From contig NZ_CP061813.1 of assembly GCF_014784055.1 (NCBI RefSeq), forward strand, positions 2,738,001-2,802,000: a stretch of DNA of 64,000 nucleotides, given 5' to 3'. The DNA is from Polaribacter haliotis. GTDB lineage: Bacteria > Bacteroidota > Bacteroidia > Flavobacteriales > Flavobacteriaceae. The notes under the pieces are model-generated. The model worked only from the letters and a program-made list of their open reading frames with translations, was not told where the DNA came from and made no database searches. Numbering within the stretch: the stretch's first letter is position 1; every line of letters starts with the position of its first letter. Position numbers and translations under genes: made by a program. Positions 49,017-58,450 of this stretch are shown here, in pieces.

Positions 49017-50297
49017 TTGAAAAAAGCACTGTACCTTTTATTGTTTATAATCGCTTTTTCAGCATGTAATAATGCTGAAAAAAAGCCAGTTCCTACACCT
49101 ATAAAACCGGTAAAGCCAAAACCCGTTTACAGGTATGGTTATAAAATTGACGATTATAAAGTAATTCAAGATACCATTAAAAGTGGCGAAAGTTTTGGGT
49201 ATATATTAGACAGGCATCATGTTACATACCCGAAAATTAATAAAATCGCGACTTCCATTAAAGATATTTTTGATGTAAGAAGAGTAAGAGCAGGGAAGCC
49301 TTACACGATTTTGGCAAGTAAAGATTCTCTTGAAGAAGCAAAAATATTTATTTATAAAAATGATAAAATTAGAGCGACTGTAGTAGATTTTTCGGATTCT
49401 ATTGTAAAAGCACATACCTATTTACAGCCAATAAAAACGGTAGAAAGAATTGTAGAAGGCGAAATACATTCCAATCTTTCAAATGCGATGGATAGTTTGC
49501 ATTTATCTGCAAATTTAACCAATAGTGTTGCAGATATTTATGCTTGGACATTAGATTTTTACAAACTTCAAAAAGGAGATTCTTTCAAACTTGTTTTCGA
49601 AGAAAAATTTATAAACGATTCTTTATTTGCTGGTTATGGCGAGATAAAATCAGCAGTTTTTAAACATAATGGTCAAGATTTATATGGCTTTCGTTTTATA
49701 GCAGATTCTATACAAGGCATTCCAGAATATTACGATGAAGCTGGAAATATGTTACGAAGTCAGTTTTTAAAATCACCCATTAAATTCCAATATAGAATTT
49801 CTTCAAGATATAATTTAAAGAGAAGAATTGCTTATTATGGAAACAGAATTAAACCTCATAGAGGTACAGATTTTGCTGCAAATATTGGAACTCCAATTAT
49901 AGCAACTGCTAGCGGAACTGTTGTAGAATCTACAAGAAGAGGAGGTAATGGTAAGTTCGTGAAAATAAAACACAATAGTACATATTCAACCCAATATTTA
50001 CATATGAAAAATCGTAATGTTAAAAAAGGACAATACGTAAAACAAGGAGATATTATTGGTTGGGTAGGAATGACAGGGAATACTGGAGGTCCACATGTTT
50101 GTTATCGTTTTTGGAAAAATGGTAGGGAAGTAGATCCTTTAAGCCCAAAAACAAAATTACCTGAAGCAGAACCATTAGATAAAAAGATAAAACCAAGATT
50201 TTTAAAGTTTATAGAACCTTTAAAATATCAATTAGATTATAATCAATTACCAACAGAAGAACCTTCAGTAATTACAGAAGAAGTTGCACAAAACTAA
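49017..50297 (+). CDS. M23-family peptidoglycan endopeptidase lipoprotein
   Basis: About 426 residues from TTG 49017 (MKKALYLLLFIIAFSAC, a lipobox signal peptide); the longer frame from 48978 starts inside the promoter. The mature part has a Pro/Lys-rich linker (PVPTPIKPVKPKP), an N-terminal domain related to the Csd3/NlpD-type inhibitory region (SGESFGYILDRHHVTYPKIN) and the LytM domain with RIKPHRGTDFAANIGTPIIA (H...D) and GPHVCYRFWKNG. The second HxH ligand pair is HVCYRF in place of HLHYEF: the first His is kept and the other is Cys. It would trim the cell wall. pgi follows after 4 bp. Confidence 0.85.
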   Translation: MKKALYLLLFIIAFSACNNAEKKPVPTPIKPVKPKPVYRYGYKIDDYKVIQDTIKSGESFGYILDRHHVTYPKINKIATSIKDIFDVRRVRAGKPYTILASKDSLEEAKIFIYKNDKIRATVVDFSDSIVKAHTYLQPIKTVERIVEGEIHSNLSNAMDSLHLSANLTNSVADIYAWTLDFYKLQKGDSFKLVFEEKFINDSLFAGYGEIKSAVFKHNGQDLYGFRFIADSIQGIPEYYDEAGNMLRSQFLKSPIKFQYRISSRYNLKRRIAYYGNRIKPHRGTDFAANIGTPIIATASGTVVESTRRGGNGKFVKIKHNSTYSTQYLHMKNRNVKKGQYVKQGDIIGWVGMTGNTGGPHVCYRFWKNGREVDPLSPKTKLPEAEPLDKKIKPRFLKFIEPLKYQLDYNQLPTEEPSVITEEVAQN

Positions 50298-50301
50298 AGA
50301 A

Positions 50302-51870
50302 ATGGCATTAAAAAATATCAATCCAACCAAAACAAACGCGTGGCAAAAATTAACAGATCATTTTAATGAAGTTGAAAATATCAACATTAAAGATTTGTAT
50401 AAAGATGCGAATAGAAAAGCAGACTTTTCTTTAGAATTGAATGATTTATTAGTAGATTTTTCTAAAAACAGAATTACACAAGAAACCATTAATTTATTAG
50501 TTGAATTGGCAAATGAAGTCGATTTAAAAGATGCTGTTGAAAAGCAATTTAATGGAGAAGTAATTAACGTAACAGAAGGTAGAGAAGTTTTACATACAGC
50601 TTTAAGAAGTAATTCTGAAGACCCAGTTTTAGTTGAAGGAAAAAATGTAAAACCACAAATACAAACCGCTTTAAGAAAAATTAGAAGCTTTAGTAATAAA
50701 GTTATTTCTGGAAAATGGAAAGGTTACACAGGAAAATCGATTACAGATGTTGTAAATATTGGTATTGGTGGAAGTGATTTGGGGCCAGATATGATTGTAG
50801 AATCACTACAATATTATAAAAACCAATTAACAACACATTTTGTTTCGAATATAGATGGAGATCATGTTTCAGAAATTATTAAAAACTTAAATCCTGAAAC
50901 TACTTTATTCGTAATCGTTTCCAAAACATTTACAACACAAGAGACAATTACAAATGCAGAAACAATTAAAAACTGGTTTTTAAAATCGGCAACAATTTTC
51001 GATATTCCAAAACACTTTGTGGCAGTTTCAACAAATTTAGAAGCAGTAGATAATTTTGGAATAGACAAAGCAAACGTTTTTCCAATGTGGAACTGGGTTG
51101 GAGGTCGTTTCTCTCTTTGGTCTGCAGTTGGTTTATCTATTAGTTTATCTGTTGGTTTCGATAATTACCGAGCTTTATTAGATGGAGCAGAAGAAATGGA
51201 TTTGCATTATAGAAATACAGATTTCGATAAAAACATTCCAGTAATTTTAGCTTTATTAAGCATTTGGTACAATAATTTTTATGGAGCAGAAACAGAAGCA
51301 GTTTTACCTTACACACAGTATTTAAAGAAGTTGCCAGATTATTTACAGCAAGCCATTATGGAAAGTAATGGAAAAGGTGTAGATAGAAATGGAGATAAGA
51401 TAAATTACCAAACAGGAACTATTGTTTGGGGAAGTACAGGAACCAATATGCAACATGCATTTATGCAATTGGTGCACCAAGGAACAAAATTAATTCCTTG
51501 CGATTTTATTGGCTATAAAGAATCTTTATACGGTTTAACAGACCATCATAAAAAGTTAATGGCTAATTATTATGGTCAAATGGAAGCATTGGCTTTCGGG
51601 AAATCGAAAGAAGAGGTTCATTTAGAATTAAAATTTTCTGGTGATGAAGATAAAATAGCAACATTATTACCTTTTAAAGTCTTCGAAGGAAACAGGCCAA
51701 GTAACTCAATTCTTTTCGATAAACTAACACCACACTCTTTAGGTAAATTAGTCGCTTTATACGAACATAAAATCTATACACAAGGTATTCTATGGAATAT
51801 TTATAGTTACGACCAATTTGGTGTAGAATTAGGAAAGGAATTAGCTAAAAAACTATTAAATAAACAATAG
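50302..51870 (+). CDS. pgi: Glucose-6-phosphate isomerase
   Basis: 522 residues from ATG 50302 (ALKNINPTKTNAWQKL); a TTG at 50284 would overlap the M23 gene and is not needed. It interconverts glucose 6-phosphate and fructose 6-phosphate. Seen: VNIGIGGSDLGPDMIVESLQ, VIVSKTFTTQETITNAETIK, the signature MWNWVGGRFSLWSAVGL, the catalytic-base region MESNGKGVDRNG and NIYSYDQFGVELGKELAKKL. It lies directly behind the M23 gene. Confidence 0.96.
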   Translation: MALKNINPTKTNAWQKLTDHFNEVENINIKDLYKDANRKADFSLELNDLLVDFSKNRITQETINLLVELANEVDLKDAVEKQFNGEVINVTEGREVLHTALRSNSEDPVLVEGKNVKPQIQTALRKIRSFSNKVISGKWKGYTGKSITDVVNIGIGGSDLGPDMIVESLQYYKNQLTTHFVSNIDGDHVSEIIKNLNPETTLFVIVSKTFTTQETITNAETIKNWFLKSATIFDIPKHFVAVSTNLEAVDNFGIDKANVFPMWNWVGGRFSLWSAVGLSISLSVGFDNYRALLDGAEEMDLHYRNTDFDKNIPVILALLSIWYNNFYGAETEAVLPYTQYLKKLPDYLQQAIMESNGKGVDRNGDKINYQTGTIVWGSTGTNMQHAFMQLVHQGTKLIPCDFIGYKESLYGLTDHHKKLMANYYGQMEALAFGKSKEEVHLELKFSGDEDKIATLLPFKVFEGNRPSNSILFDKLTPHSLGKLVALYEHKIYTQGILWNIYSYDQFGVELGKELAKKLLNKQ

Positions 51871-52085
51871 TTAGTCATTTTCTAAGTAGAGACCTCAAAA
51901 ATTTAACCTTCTCTTATTTTCGGTTAATAAGTTTGTTAATATGTAATTAATTGATTTTTAGATGTTAATACATGTTTTTGTAATTTTAGATATCTTAATT
52001 TTTTGTTAAACCTTAACATTAAGTTAACATTAGGCATCTGTAAAAGCAAGAATTTTGCAGAAATTAAATAATCTAAAATTTATAA

Positions 52086-55000
52086 ATGAAACATTTTAAA
52101 AACTTATTATTTGTAGCTTTATTTTTTGTAACAGCGACAGTTTTAGGACAAGGAGTTACTTCATCATCAATAGGTGGTAAAATAACTGACGATAAAAACG
52201 AAACTCTACCAGGAGCAAACGTTTTAGCTATTCATACACCAACAGGAACAAGGTATGGTGCATCTACAGATTTTGATGGATTTTTTAGGATTTCTAACAT
52301 GAAATCTGGAGGGCCATATAAAATAACTATTTCTTATGTTGGTTACAAAACATATATTGAAAATAATATTATGTTAGGTTTAGGTGGCTCAAAGAAATTT
52401 AATATTTCTCTTAATGAAGATGCTAATGCATTAGACGAGATTATTGTAAGATCTCAAAATAATGGAATATTTGGAGCTGATAAAAACGGTTCTGAGACAA
52501 ATATTTCTCAAAAAGATATTCAAAAATTACCTTCTATATCAAGAGGTATTGCAGATTTTGTTAGATTAACTCCACAAGCTCAAATAACTGGAGATAACCA
52601 AATTTCAATTGCTGGTCAAAATAATAGATATAATGCTATTTATATTGATGGTGCTGTTAATAACGATGTGTTTGGTTTGGCAAGTTCTGGAACAAATGGA
52701 GGGCAGACAGGTGTTAACCCTTTTTCTATAGATGCTATTGAATCTTTTCAAGTAAGTGTAGCACCATTTGATGTTAAGATTTCTGGATTTGCTGGTGGAG
52801 CAATTAGTGCAGTAACTAGATCAGGAACAAACAATTTTGAAGGATCTGTTTATTCTTTTTTCAGAAATGAAAATTTAGCAGGTAAAACACCGTTTGCAAT
52901 TTCAGAAACGAATAGAAAAAAATTAAATGAATTTTCTGCTTTAACTTATGGTTTAAGAGTTGGTGGTCCAATTGTAGAGGATAAATTATTCTTTTTTGTT
53001 AATTATGAAAGACAAAATGATGAAACTCCTCAACCATTTGATGTCTCTAATTATGTAGGAGACTCAAATACTACAGATTTAAATAACTTAAGTGATTTTT
53101 TACAAAATACATATAACTATAATCCAGGTGGTTTTGAAGATAACTTAAATAAGTTAGAAAGCCATAAATTAATTGCGAAGTTAGATTGGAATATAGATGA
53201 AAAACACACTTTATCTCTTAAACACTCTTATGTAAAAGCAGAGCAAATAAGTGCTAATTCTTCAAATAATTCTAATATTAACTTTTACAATACAGCAATT
53301 AAATTTCCTTCTGTAACAAACTCTACTTCATTAGAGATTAACTCTAGATTTAGCGATAAAATTTCAAATAACTTTGTAATTGGTTATACATCTGTAAATG
53401 ATGATAGAGATCCTTTTGGAACTCCTTTTCCTTTTGTTAATATTGAAGATGGTGAAGGAAGAATTAGATTAGGTTCTGAACAATTTTCTACGGCTAATTT
53501 ATTAGAACAATCTATCTTAACAATTACAGATAATGTAGAAATATTTTCTGGAAAGCACAAAATAACAATAGGTACTCATAACGAATTTTCTTCTGCAAAA
53601 AACTTATTTTTTGCAAATAATTTTGGGTATTACGAATATGATTCTGTATCTGACTTTATTGCAGGAGGAGCACCTTCAAATTATCAAAGAGGTTACTCTT
53701 TAATATCTCCTGGAGCTGGAAACGATTCTAGTGGTTCTGCAGATTTTAGCGTAGCTCAATTAGGAATTTATTTTCAAGATGAAATAGATATTACAGATGA
53801 TTTTAAACTTTCTGCTGGTCTTCGTTTTGATCTTCCTATTTGGGAAGATGGTATTGCCAATGAAGATTTTAATACTAGAACAGTTTCATTACTAGGAGAA
53901 GAAAGATTACAAGGAGCTAGAGTAGGTAAAAAAGTAAGTACTAATGTTCATTTTTCACCAAGAGTTGGTTTTAATTGGAATGTAAAAGGAGAATCTAAGA
54001 CACAAATTAGAGGAGGTATTGGAGTATTTACTTCTAGATTACCTTTAGTTTGGCCAGGTGGAACTTACAATAACAATGGTGTTACAGGAGGTTATTATTT
54101 TACAAATAGTGGAGTAAATTCATTTACAGCAGATGTTAATAATCAACCAGTTGATGTATTACCAGGCTCTGGAAGTGTAGGTGGAGATATAGATTTATTT
54201 GCGCCAGATTTTAAACTACCTCAAGTATTAAAATATAACCTTGCAGTTGACCAAAAATTACCTGGAGGATTTATTTTAAGTGGAGATTTTATTTATAACG
54301 ATAATATTTCTGCAATTAACTATCAAAATATAAATTTACAAGACCCAACAACTACTTTAACAGGAACTGGTGACAATAGACCACTTTGGAATAGAGGAAG
54401 TAGTGGTAGAGTTGATAGTACTTATGGATCTATTATTTTAGCATCTAATACATCTGAAGGAAGTTCTTGGAACACATCTTTATCATTAAGAAAAACAACA
54501 CCTTTTTATGGTCTTACAGGTGGAGTAACTTATAGTTATGGAGATTCAAAAAATATTTTTGAAGGAACTAGTTCTCAAAATAAATCTCAATGGAGAAACC
54601 AATTATCTGTAAATGGAAAAAATAGATCTACTATTGGTAGATCACAATTTGCTCAAGGTCATAGATTCTTCTCAAATTTATCTTATGAATATGAATGGAA
54701 TGAGAATGCTAAAACAACTGTTTCTGTTTTCTATGAAGGAAATCAAGGAAGACCTTATTCTCATATTTATAGAGAAGGAAGAGATCTATTAAACGACGAT
54801 TCTCGTGATAATGCATTAATTTATATTCCTATAAATCAAAGCGATATTGTTTTAAAAGATGGAGAAAATGGATTTACATCTGCAGAACAATGGGCTGCAT
54901 TGGATAAATTTATTAGTAATGACGAATATTTAAACTCTAGAAGAGGTCAATATGCAGAAAGAAATGCACAATTCGCACCTTGGAGTCATATAATAGATAT

Positions 55001-55292
55001 GAAATTATTACAAGATTTTTCATTAAACATTGGCGAGAAAAAGCACACATTTCAAGCAACTTTTGATATTTTTAATTTCACAAATTTATTGAATAAAAAA
55101 TGGGGTGTAAGAAAATTTGTTTCTAATTTCGGTGAAGCTTCAGTTTTAACCAATCAAGGTTTTGATACTGATGGAACTACTCCAATTTTTAGTTTTAATC
55201 CAGATAATACAAATATATTAACTGTAGATGATTCTGGGTTACAATCTTCTAGATGGCAAATGCAAATCGGAATAAGATATATCTTTAAATAA
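52086..55292 (+). CDS. TonB-dependent receptor, Oar-like
   Basis: 1068 residues. A signal peptide (LLFVALFFVTATVLGQ) is followed by a carboxypeptidase-like regulatory domain (SSIGGKITDDKNETLPGANV ... DGFFRISNMKSGGPYKITIS), a plug (GIADFVRLTPQAQITGDNQI, YNAIYIDGAVNNDVFG, FAGGAISAVTRSGTNNFEGS) and a long barrel ending QMQIGIRYIFK. The build is that of Oar proteins of Myxococcus and Bacteroidota, which are thought to export or import peptides or proteins. No SusD-type lipoprotein follows. A strong terminator closes it. The upstream 215 bp hold AT-rich sequence with no clear operator. Confidence 0.9.
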   Translation: MKHFKNLLFVALFFVTATVLGQGVTSSSIGGKITDDKNETLPGANVLAIHTPTGTRYGASTDFDGFFRISNMKSGGPYKITISYVGYKTYIENNIMLGLGGSKKFNISLNEDANALDEIIVRSQNNGIFGADKNGSETNISQKDIQKLPSISRGIADFVRLTPQAQITGDNQISIAGQNNRYNAIYIDGAVNNDVFGLASSGTNGGQTGVNPFSIDAIESFQVSVAPFDVKISGFAGGAISAVTRSGTNNFEGSVYSFFRNENLAGKTPFAISETNRKKLNEFSALTYGLRVGGPIVEDKLFFFVNYERQNDETPQPFDVSNYVGDSNTTDLNNLSDFLQNTYNYNPGGFEDNLNKLESHKLIAKLDWNIDEKHTLSLKHSYVKAEQISANSSNNSNINFYNTAIKFPSVTNSTSLEINSRFSDKISNNFVIGYTSVNDDRDPFGTPFPFVNIEDGEGRIRLGSEQFSTANLLEQSILTITDNVEIFSGKHKITIGTHNEFSSAKNLFFANNFGYYEYDSVSDFIAGGAPSNYQRGYSLISPGAGNDSSGSADFSVAQLGIYFQDEIDITDDFKLSAGLRFDLPIWEDGIANEDFNTRTVSLLGEERLQGARVGKKVSTNVHFSPRVGFNWNVKGESKTQIRGGIGVFTSRLPLVWPGGTYNNNGVTGGYYFTNSGVNSFTADVNNQPVDVLPGSGSVGGDIDLFAPDFKLPQVLKYNLAVDQKLPGGFILSGDFIYNDNISAINYQNINLQDPTTTLTGTGDNRPLWNRGSSGRVDSTYGSIILASNTSEGSSWNTSLSLRKTTPFYGLTGGVTYSYGDSKNIFEGTSSQNKSQWRNQLSVNGKNRSTIGRSQFAQGHRFFSNLSYEYEWNENAKTTVSVFYEGNQGRPYSHIYREGRDLLNDDSRDNALIYIPINQSDIVLKDGENGFTSAEQWAALDKFISNDEYLNSRRGQYAERNAQFAPWSHIIDMKLLQDFSLNIGEKKHTFQATFDIFNFTNLLNKKWGVRKFVSNFGEASVLTNQGFDTDGTTPIFSFNPDNTNILTVDDSGLQSSRWQMQIGIRYIFK

Positions 55293-55316
55293 TTTTACTT
55301 ATTTAAATTATTTCAT

Positions 55317-55357
55317 AAACCACCTCATTCCGAAGTTTCGGAAGAGGTGGTTTTTTT
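55317..55357 (+). terminator. Terminator after the Oar-like gene
   Basis: AAACCACCTC (55317-55326) pairs with 55344-55353, with an inner TTCCGAA/TTCGGAA stem and seven T's to 55357. Confidence 0.85.
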
Positions 55358-55372
55358 ATGCATAAAAATTAG

Positions 55373-55380
55373 TAACTTTG
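55373..55380 (+). promoter_or_regulatory. -7 box (TAACTTTG) of the lipid module
   Basis: TAnnTTTG match 24 bp before the first ATG. Confidence 0.5.
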
Positions 55381-55404
55381 TAAGAACTAATAAAACGAAC
55401 TATT

Positions 55405-55830
55405 ATGATGAAAGATGTGCACTCTTATTGGGCGTATTTAGTATTAGCTATTTTAATTTTTACAGTAGTAAATGCAATTATTGGATTAACGCAAAAGAAA
55501 GAATTTAAAGACAAAGATTTACGTTTAGGGTTGTTTACACTAATTGTCTCTCACATTCAACTTTTAATAGGGTTAGCATGGTATTTTATGTCTCCTTGGT
55601 ATAAAGCTTTAAAAGCAGATGCAGGCGCAGTTATGGGAGAAAAAACCACAAGATTATTAGCTGTAGAACACCCAATTATAATGGTTTTAGCAATTGTATT
55701 AATTACAATTGGTTGGTCTAAACACAAAAAGAAAACAACAGATACTGCAAAATATAAAACATTTGCTATTTTTTATGGAATCGCACTATTGTTAATATTG
55801 TCAAGAATCCCTTGGAATAACTGGTTATAA
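55405..55830 (+). CDS. Four-helix membrane protein (sometimes named cytochrome b-like)
   Basis: 141 residues with four TM helices (about 8-28, 46-64, 88-106 and 117-136). Conserved-looking polar residues lie in DVHSYWAYL, SHIQLLIGLAWYFMSPW and AVEHPIIMVLAI; the three His in helices could bind heme. I recall similar proteins labelled cytochrome b in this family, but no c-type motif is present and the role is unknown. Directly followed (1 bp) by the acyltransferase gene, so it may serve the desaturase as an electron carrier. That is speculative. Confidence 0.65.
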   Translation: MMKDVHSYWAYLVLAILIFTVVNAIIGLTQKKEFKDKDLRLGLFTLIVSHIQLLIGLAWYFMSPWYKALKADAGAVMGEKTTRLLAVEHPIIMVLAIVLITIGWSKHKKKTTDTAKYKTFAIFYGIALLLILSRIPWNNWL

Positions 55831-55831
55831 A

Positions 55832-56560
55832 ATGAAAATATTAAGCTACATTCTATCACCAATCTTTGTATTGGTGTTTTTTTTATTTCTAATCATATTT
55901 CATCCATTGCAATGGTTAAGTTTAAATTTATTTGGACATAAAGCACATGCAAGAATGGTGGCAGCTTTAAATTTCTGTCTAGTAAAATCGATGTTAATAA
56001 TTGGAGTTCCAATCCGATTAATTAATAAGTATAAAATTCCAGAAAACACATCTGTAATTTTTGTATCAAATCATCAATCTACTTTCGATATACCTCCAAT
56101 AGGATGGTTTTTTAGAAAACAACATCCAAAATTTGTTGCAAAAATAGAATTAGGAAAAGGCATTCCAAGTGTATCTTTCAATTTAAGAAATGGAGGTGCA
56201 GCACTAATCAATAGAAAAGATCCTAAACAAGCAATAAGTGAGTTGGTTCGTTTCTCTAAAAAGATACATGAAGAAAAATGGGGTGCAATTATCTTTCCAG
56301 AAGGAACAAGAAGTAGAAATGGAGAACCCAAAAAATTCGCCATAAATGGTTTAAAAGTAATTACAAAGTACAATAAAGAGGGGTATATTGTACCTTTAAC
56401 TATAAATAACTCTTGGAAAGTTTTTAAATACGGAAAATTTCCTTTAGGTTTAGGTAGTCCAATTACAATTACGACACACGAGCCCATAAAAATCAGTTCT
56501 TTACCTTTCGAGGAATTATTAGAAAAAACTGAAAAAGTAATTAAAGAACATATAAAATAA
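55832..56560 (+). CDS. 1-acyl-sn-glycerol-3-phosphate acyltransferase (PlsC family)
   Basis: 242 residues. It transfers a second acyl chain onto lysophosphatidic acid. There is an N-terminal TM helix (SPIFVLVFFLFLIIFHPL), the catalytic VSNHQSTFDIPPIGWFF (HX4D), KFVAKIELGKGIP, NRKDPKQAI and IIFPEGTRSRNGEPKKF (acceptor site). The gene is 4 bp before the desaturase gene, so both probably shape membrane phospholipids in one unit. Confidence 0.92.
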   Translation: MKILSYILSPIFVLVFFLFLIIFHPLQWLSLNLFGHKAHARMVAALNFCLVKSMLIIGVPIRLINKYKIPENTSVIFVSNHQSTFDIPPIGWFFRKQHPKFVAKIELGKGIPSVSFNLRNGGAALINRKDPKQAISELVRFSKKIHEEKWGAIIFPEGTRSRNGEPKKFAINGLKVITKYNKEGYIVPLTINNSWKVFKYGKFPLGLGSPITITTHEPIKISSLPFEELLEKTEKVIKEHIK

Positions 56561-56564
56561 AATA

Positions 56565-57548
56565 ATGTCAACAATAAAAAACATTCGAAAAGAAGTAATG
56601 TTGCAGCTAGAAAAAAGCATGGATACTTTTATGGAAAGGTATTTAATTCCTGCTGAAAAAATCTGGCAACCAACAGACTTTTTACCAAACTCACAAAAAG
56701 ACACCTTTATTTCTGAAGTTGAAGAAATAAGAGAAATATCTAAAGAATTGCATGACGATTTTTGGGTAGTTTTGGTAGGAGATACCATTACAGAAGAAGC
56801 TTTACCAACCTACGAATCTTGGTTGTTAGATTTAGATGGAGTTAGCCAAGATCCAGACAACAGCTGGGCAAAATGGGTAAGAACTTGGACTGCAGAAGAA
56901 AATAGACATGGAGACACACTAAATAAATACTTGTATTTATCTGGTCGTGTTAACATGCGTGAAGTAGAAATTTCTACACAACATTTAATTGCAGATGGTT
57001 TCGATATTGGAACTTCTACAGACCCTTATAAAAACTTTGTCTACACAACATTTCAGGAATTAGCAACCTATGTTTCTCATAACAATGTAGCCAAAATTGC
57101 ACGTAAAAAAGGACACAAAGCTTTGGCTAAAATGTCTAAAATTATTGCTGGAGATGAGATGAGACATCACCAAGCATATGCACATTTTGTAAAAGAAATT
57201 TTTAAGATAGATGCAAGTGAAATGATGTTGGCTTTCCAACACATGATGAAACATAAAATTGTTATGCCAGCACTTCATTTAAGAGAATCTTTTGGCGCAA
57301 AAGGAACAGCATTCGACGATTTTTCTGCTGTTGCACAAAGAATAGGTGTGTATACAGGTTTCGATTATGTAGATATTTTGAGGAAATTAAACACAATGTG
57401 GGAAATCGATAAGATTACAAATCTTACACCAGAAGCAGAAAAAGCAAGAGATTATCTTATGAAATTGCCAGACAGAATGTACAGAATTACAGAAAGAATT
57501 GTAATTCCAGATACAAAGTTTAATTTCAAATGGATGATTCCAGCTTAA
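56565..57548 (+). CDS. Acyl-ACP desaturase (stearoyl-ACP delta-9 type)
   Basis: 327 residues, a soluble diiron desaturase. It makes cis double bonds in acyl-ACP using O2 and reduced ferredoxin. The two diiron motifs are present: EENRHGDTLNKYL and DEMRHHQAYAHF, each E/DExRH. Also seen: VGDTITEEALPTYESWL, RVNMREVEISTQHL and FVYTTFQELATYVSHNN. Unsaturated fatty acids keep membranes fluid in cold water, which fits a marine lifestyle. It is the last gene of its unit, before a very long palindrome. Confidence 0.94.
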   Translation: MSTIKNIRKEVMLQLEKSMDTFMERYLIPAEKIWQPTDFLPNSQKDTFISEVEEIREISKELHDDFWVVLVGDTITEEALPTYESWLLDLDGVSQDPDNSWAKWVRTWTAEENRHGDTLNKYLYLSGRVNMREVEISTQHLIADGFDIGTSTDPYKNFVYTTFQELATYVSHNNVAKIARKKGHKALAKMSKIIAGDEMRHHQAYAHFVKEIFKIDASEMMLAFQHMMKHKIVMPALHLRESFGAKGTAFDDFSAVAQRIGVYTGFDYVDILRKLNTMWEIDKITNLTPEAEKARDYLMKLPDRMYRITERIVIPDTKFNFKWMIPA

Positions 57549-57553
57549 AAAGC

Positions 57554-57611
57554 TGTTTAATCGTGTAATTGTTTAAACGTTTACACAAATAAACAATTAC
57601 ACGATTAAACA
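57554..57611. terminator. Long bidirectional terminator hairpin
   Basis: Perfect 22-bp arms at 57554-57575 and 57590-57611 with a 14-nt loop, between convergent desaturase and amidase genes. The stop codon of the amidase (57605-57607) is inside the right arm. The stem is AT-rich with only short T-runs. Confidence 0.7.
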
Positions 57612-58387
57612 ATATTAAAAGAATCTCTATCATTCAAAAAACCTAACTTATTCCTCACACTTTCTTGCTTGTCTTTATAAACAGTAGCACTTACAATTCC
57701 AACCTCATTTTCACCCAAAGAAGAGATTTCCTCACCCAAATAATCTATAATTAGAGAATTTCCAGAATATTCGTAATTATTAGCATCTTTCCCAGTTCTA
57801 TTTACGCCTACAACATAGCACATATTTTCAATTGCACGTGCTTTAAGAAGCGTATCCCAAGCTTTTATTCGTGCAACAGGCCAATTAGCCATAAAAAGCA
57901 ATAAATCGTAATTATCGGTATTTCTTGCCCAAACAGGAAAACGCAAATCGTAACAAATTAACGGACAAATTTTCCATCCTTTATATTCGATAATTAGTTT
58001 TTCAGAGCCAGAAGTATAGACTTTATCTTCTCCAGCCAAAGTAAAAGAATGTCTTTTATCATAGGTTTCAATTTCTCCTGAAGGATACACAAAAACAAAT
58101 CTGTTGTAAAATTGGTTATCATCAGAAATTACCAAACTTCCACAAATAGCCGTTTGTTTTTCAGAAGCTATTTTTTGCATCCAAGAAACAGTAAAACCAT
58201 CCATTTCTTCAGCAACATTTTTAGGATTCATCGTAAAACCAGAGGTAAACATTTCTGGTAGCACTATTAAATCAACATCCGGATCTAATTTTTCTATTTC
58301 TTGTTCAAAAAAAGCAATGTTTTTAGTAGGGTTTTCCCAAACCAAATCAGCTTGAATACCAACAATTTTTAATTCGTTTTTCATCAA
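57605..58387 (-). CDS. Nitrilase-family carbon-nitrogen hydrolase (omega-amidase type)
   Basis: 260 residues. The catalytic triad of the nitrilase superfamily is visible: Glu in VLPEMFTSGF, Lys in YDKRHSFTLAGED, Cys in ICPLICYDLRFPVW. MANWPVARIKAWDTLLKARA and NRTGKDANNYEYSG follow. Relatives include YafV and Nit2, omega-amidases that hydrolyse alpha-keto glutaramate or succinamate. The substrate is unproven. Convergent with the desaturase gene; its last codons lie in the shared palindrome. Confidence 0.88.
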   Translation of the reverse strand: MMKNELKIVGIQADLVWENPTKNIAFFEQEIEKLDPDVDLIVLPEMFTSGFTMNPKNVAEEMDGFTVSWMQKIASEKQTAICGSLVISDDNQFYNRFVFVYPSGEIETYDKRHSFTLAGEDKVYTSGSEKLIIEYKGWKICPLICYDLRFPVWARNTDNYDLLLFMANWPVARIKAWDTLLKARAIENMCYVVGVNRTGKDANNYEYSGNSLIIDYLGEEISSLGENEVGIVSATVYKDKQESVRNKLGFLNDRDSFNIV

Positions 58388-58450
58388 AATTAAAATTAAA
58401 GATTTAACACCTATAAAAGTAAGTTTTTGTAATTTAGAAATTCATTTTGA

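Noticed and set aside
50284..50301. TTG start of pgi
   Set aside because: It overlaps the M23 gene, while a good ATG follows 18 bp later.
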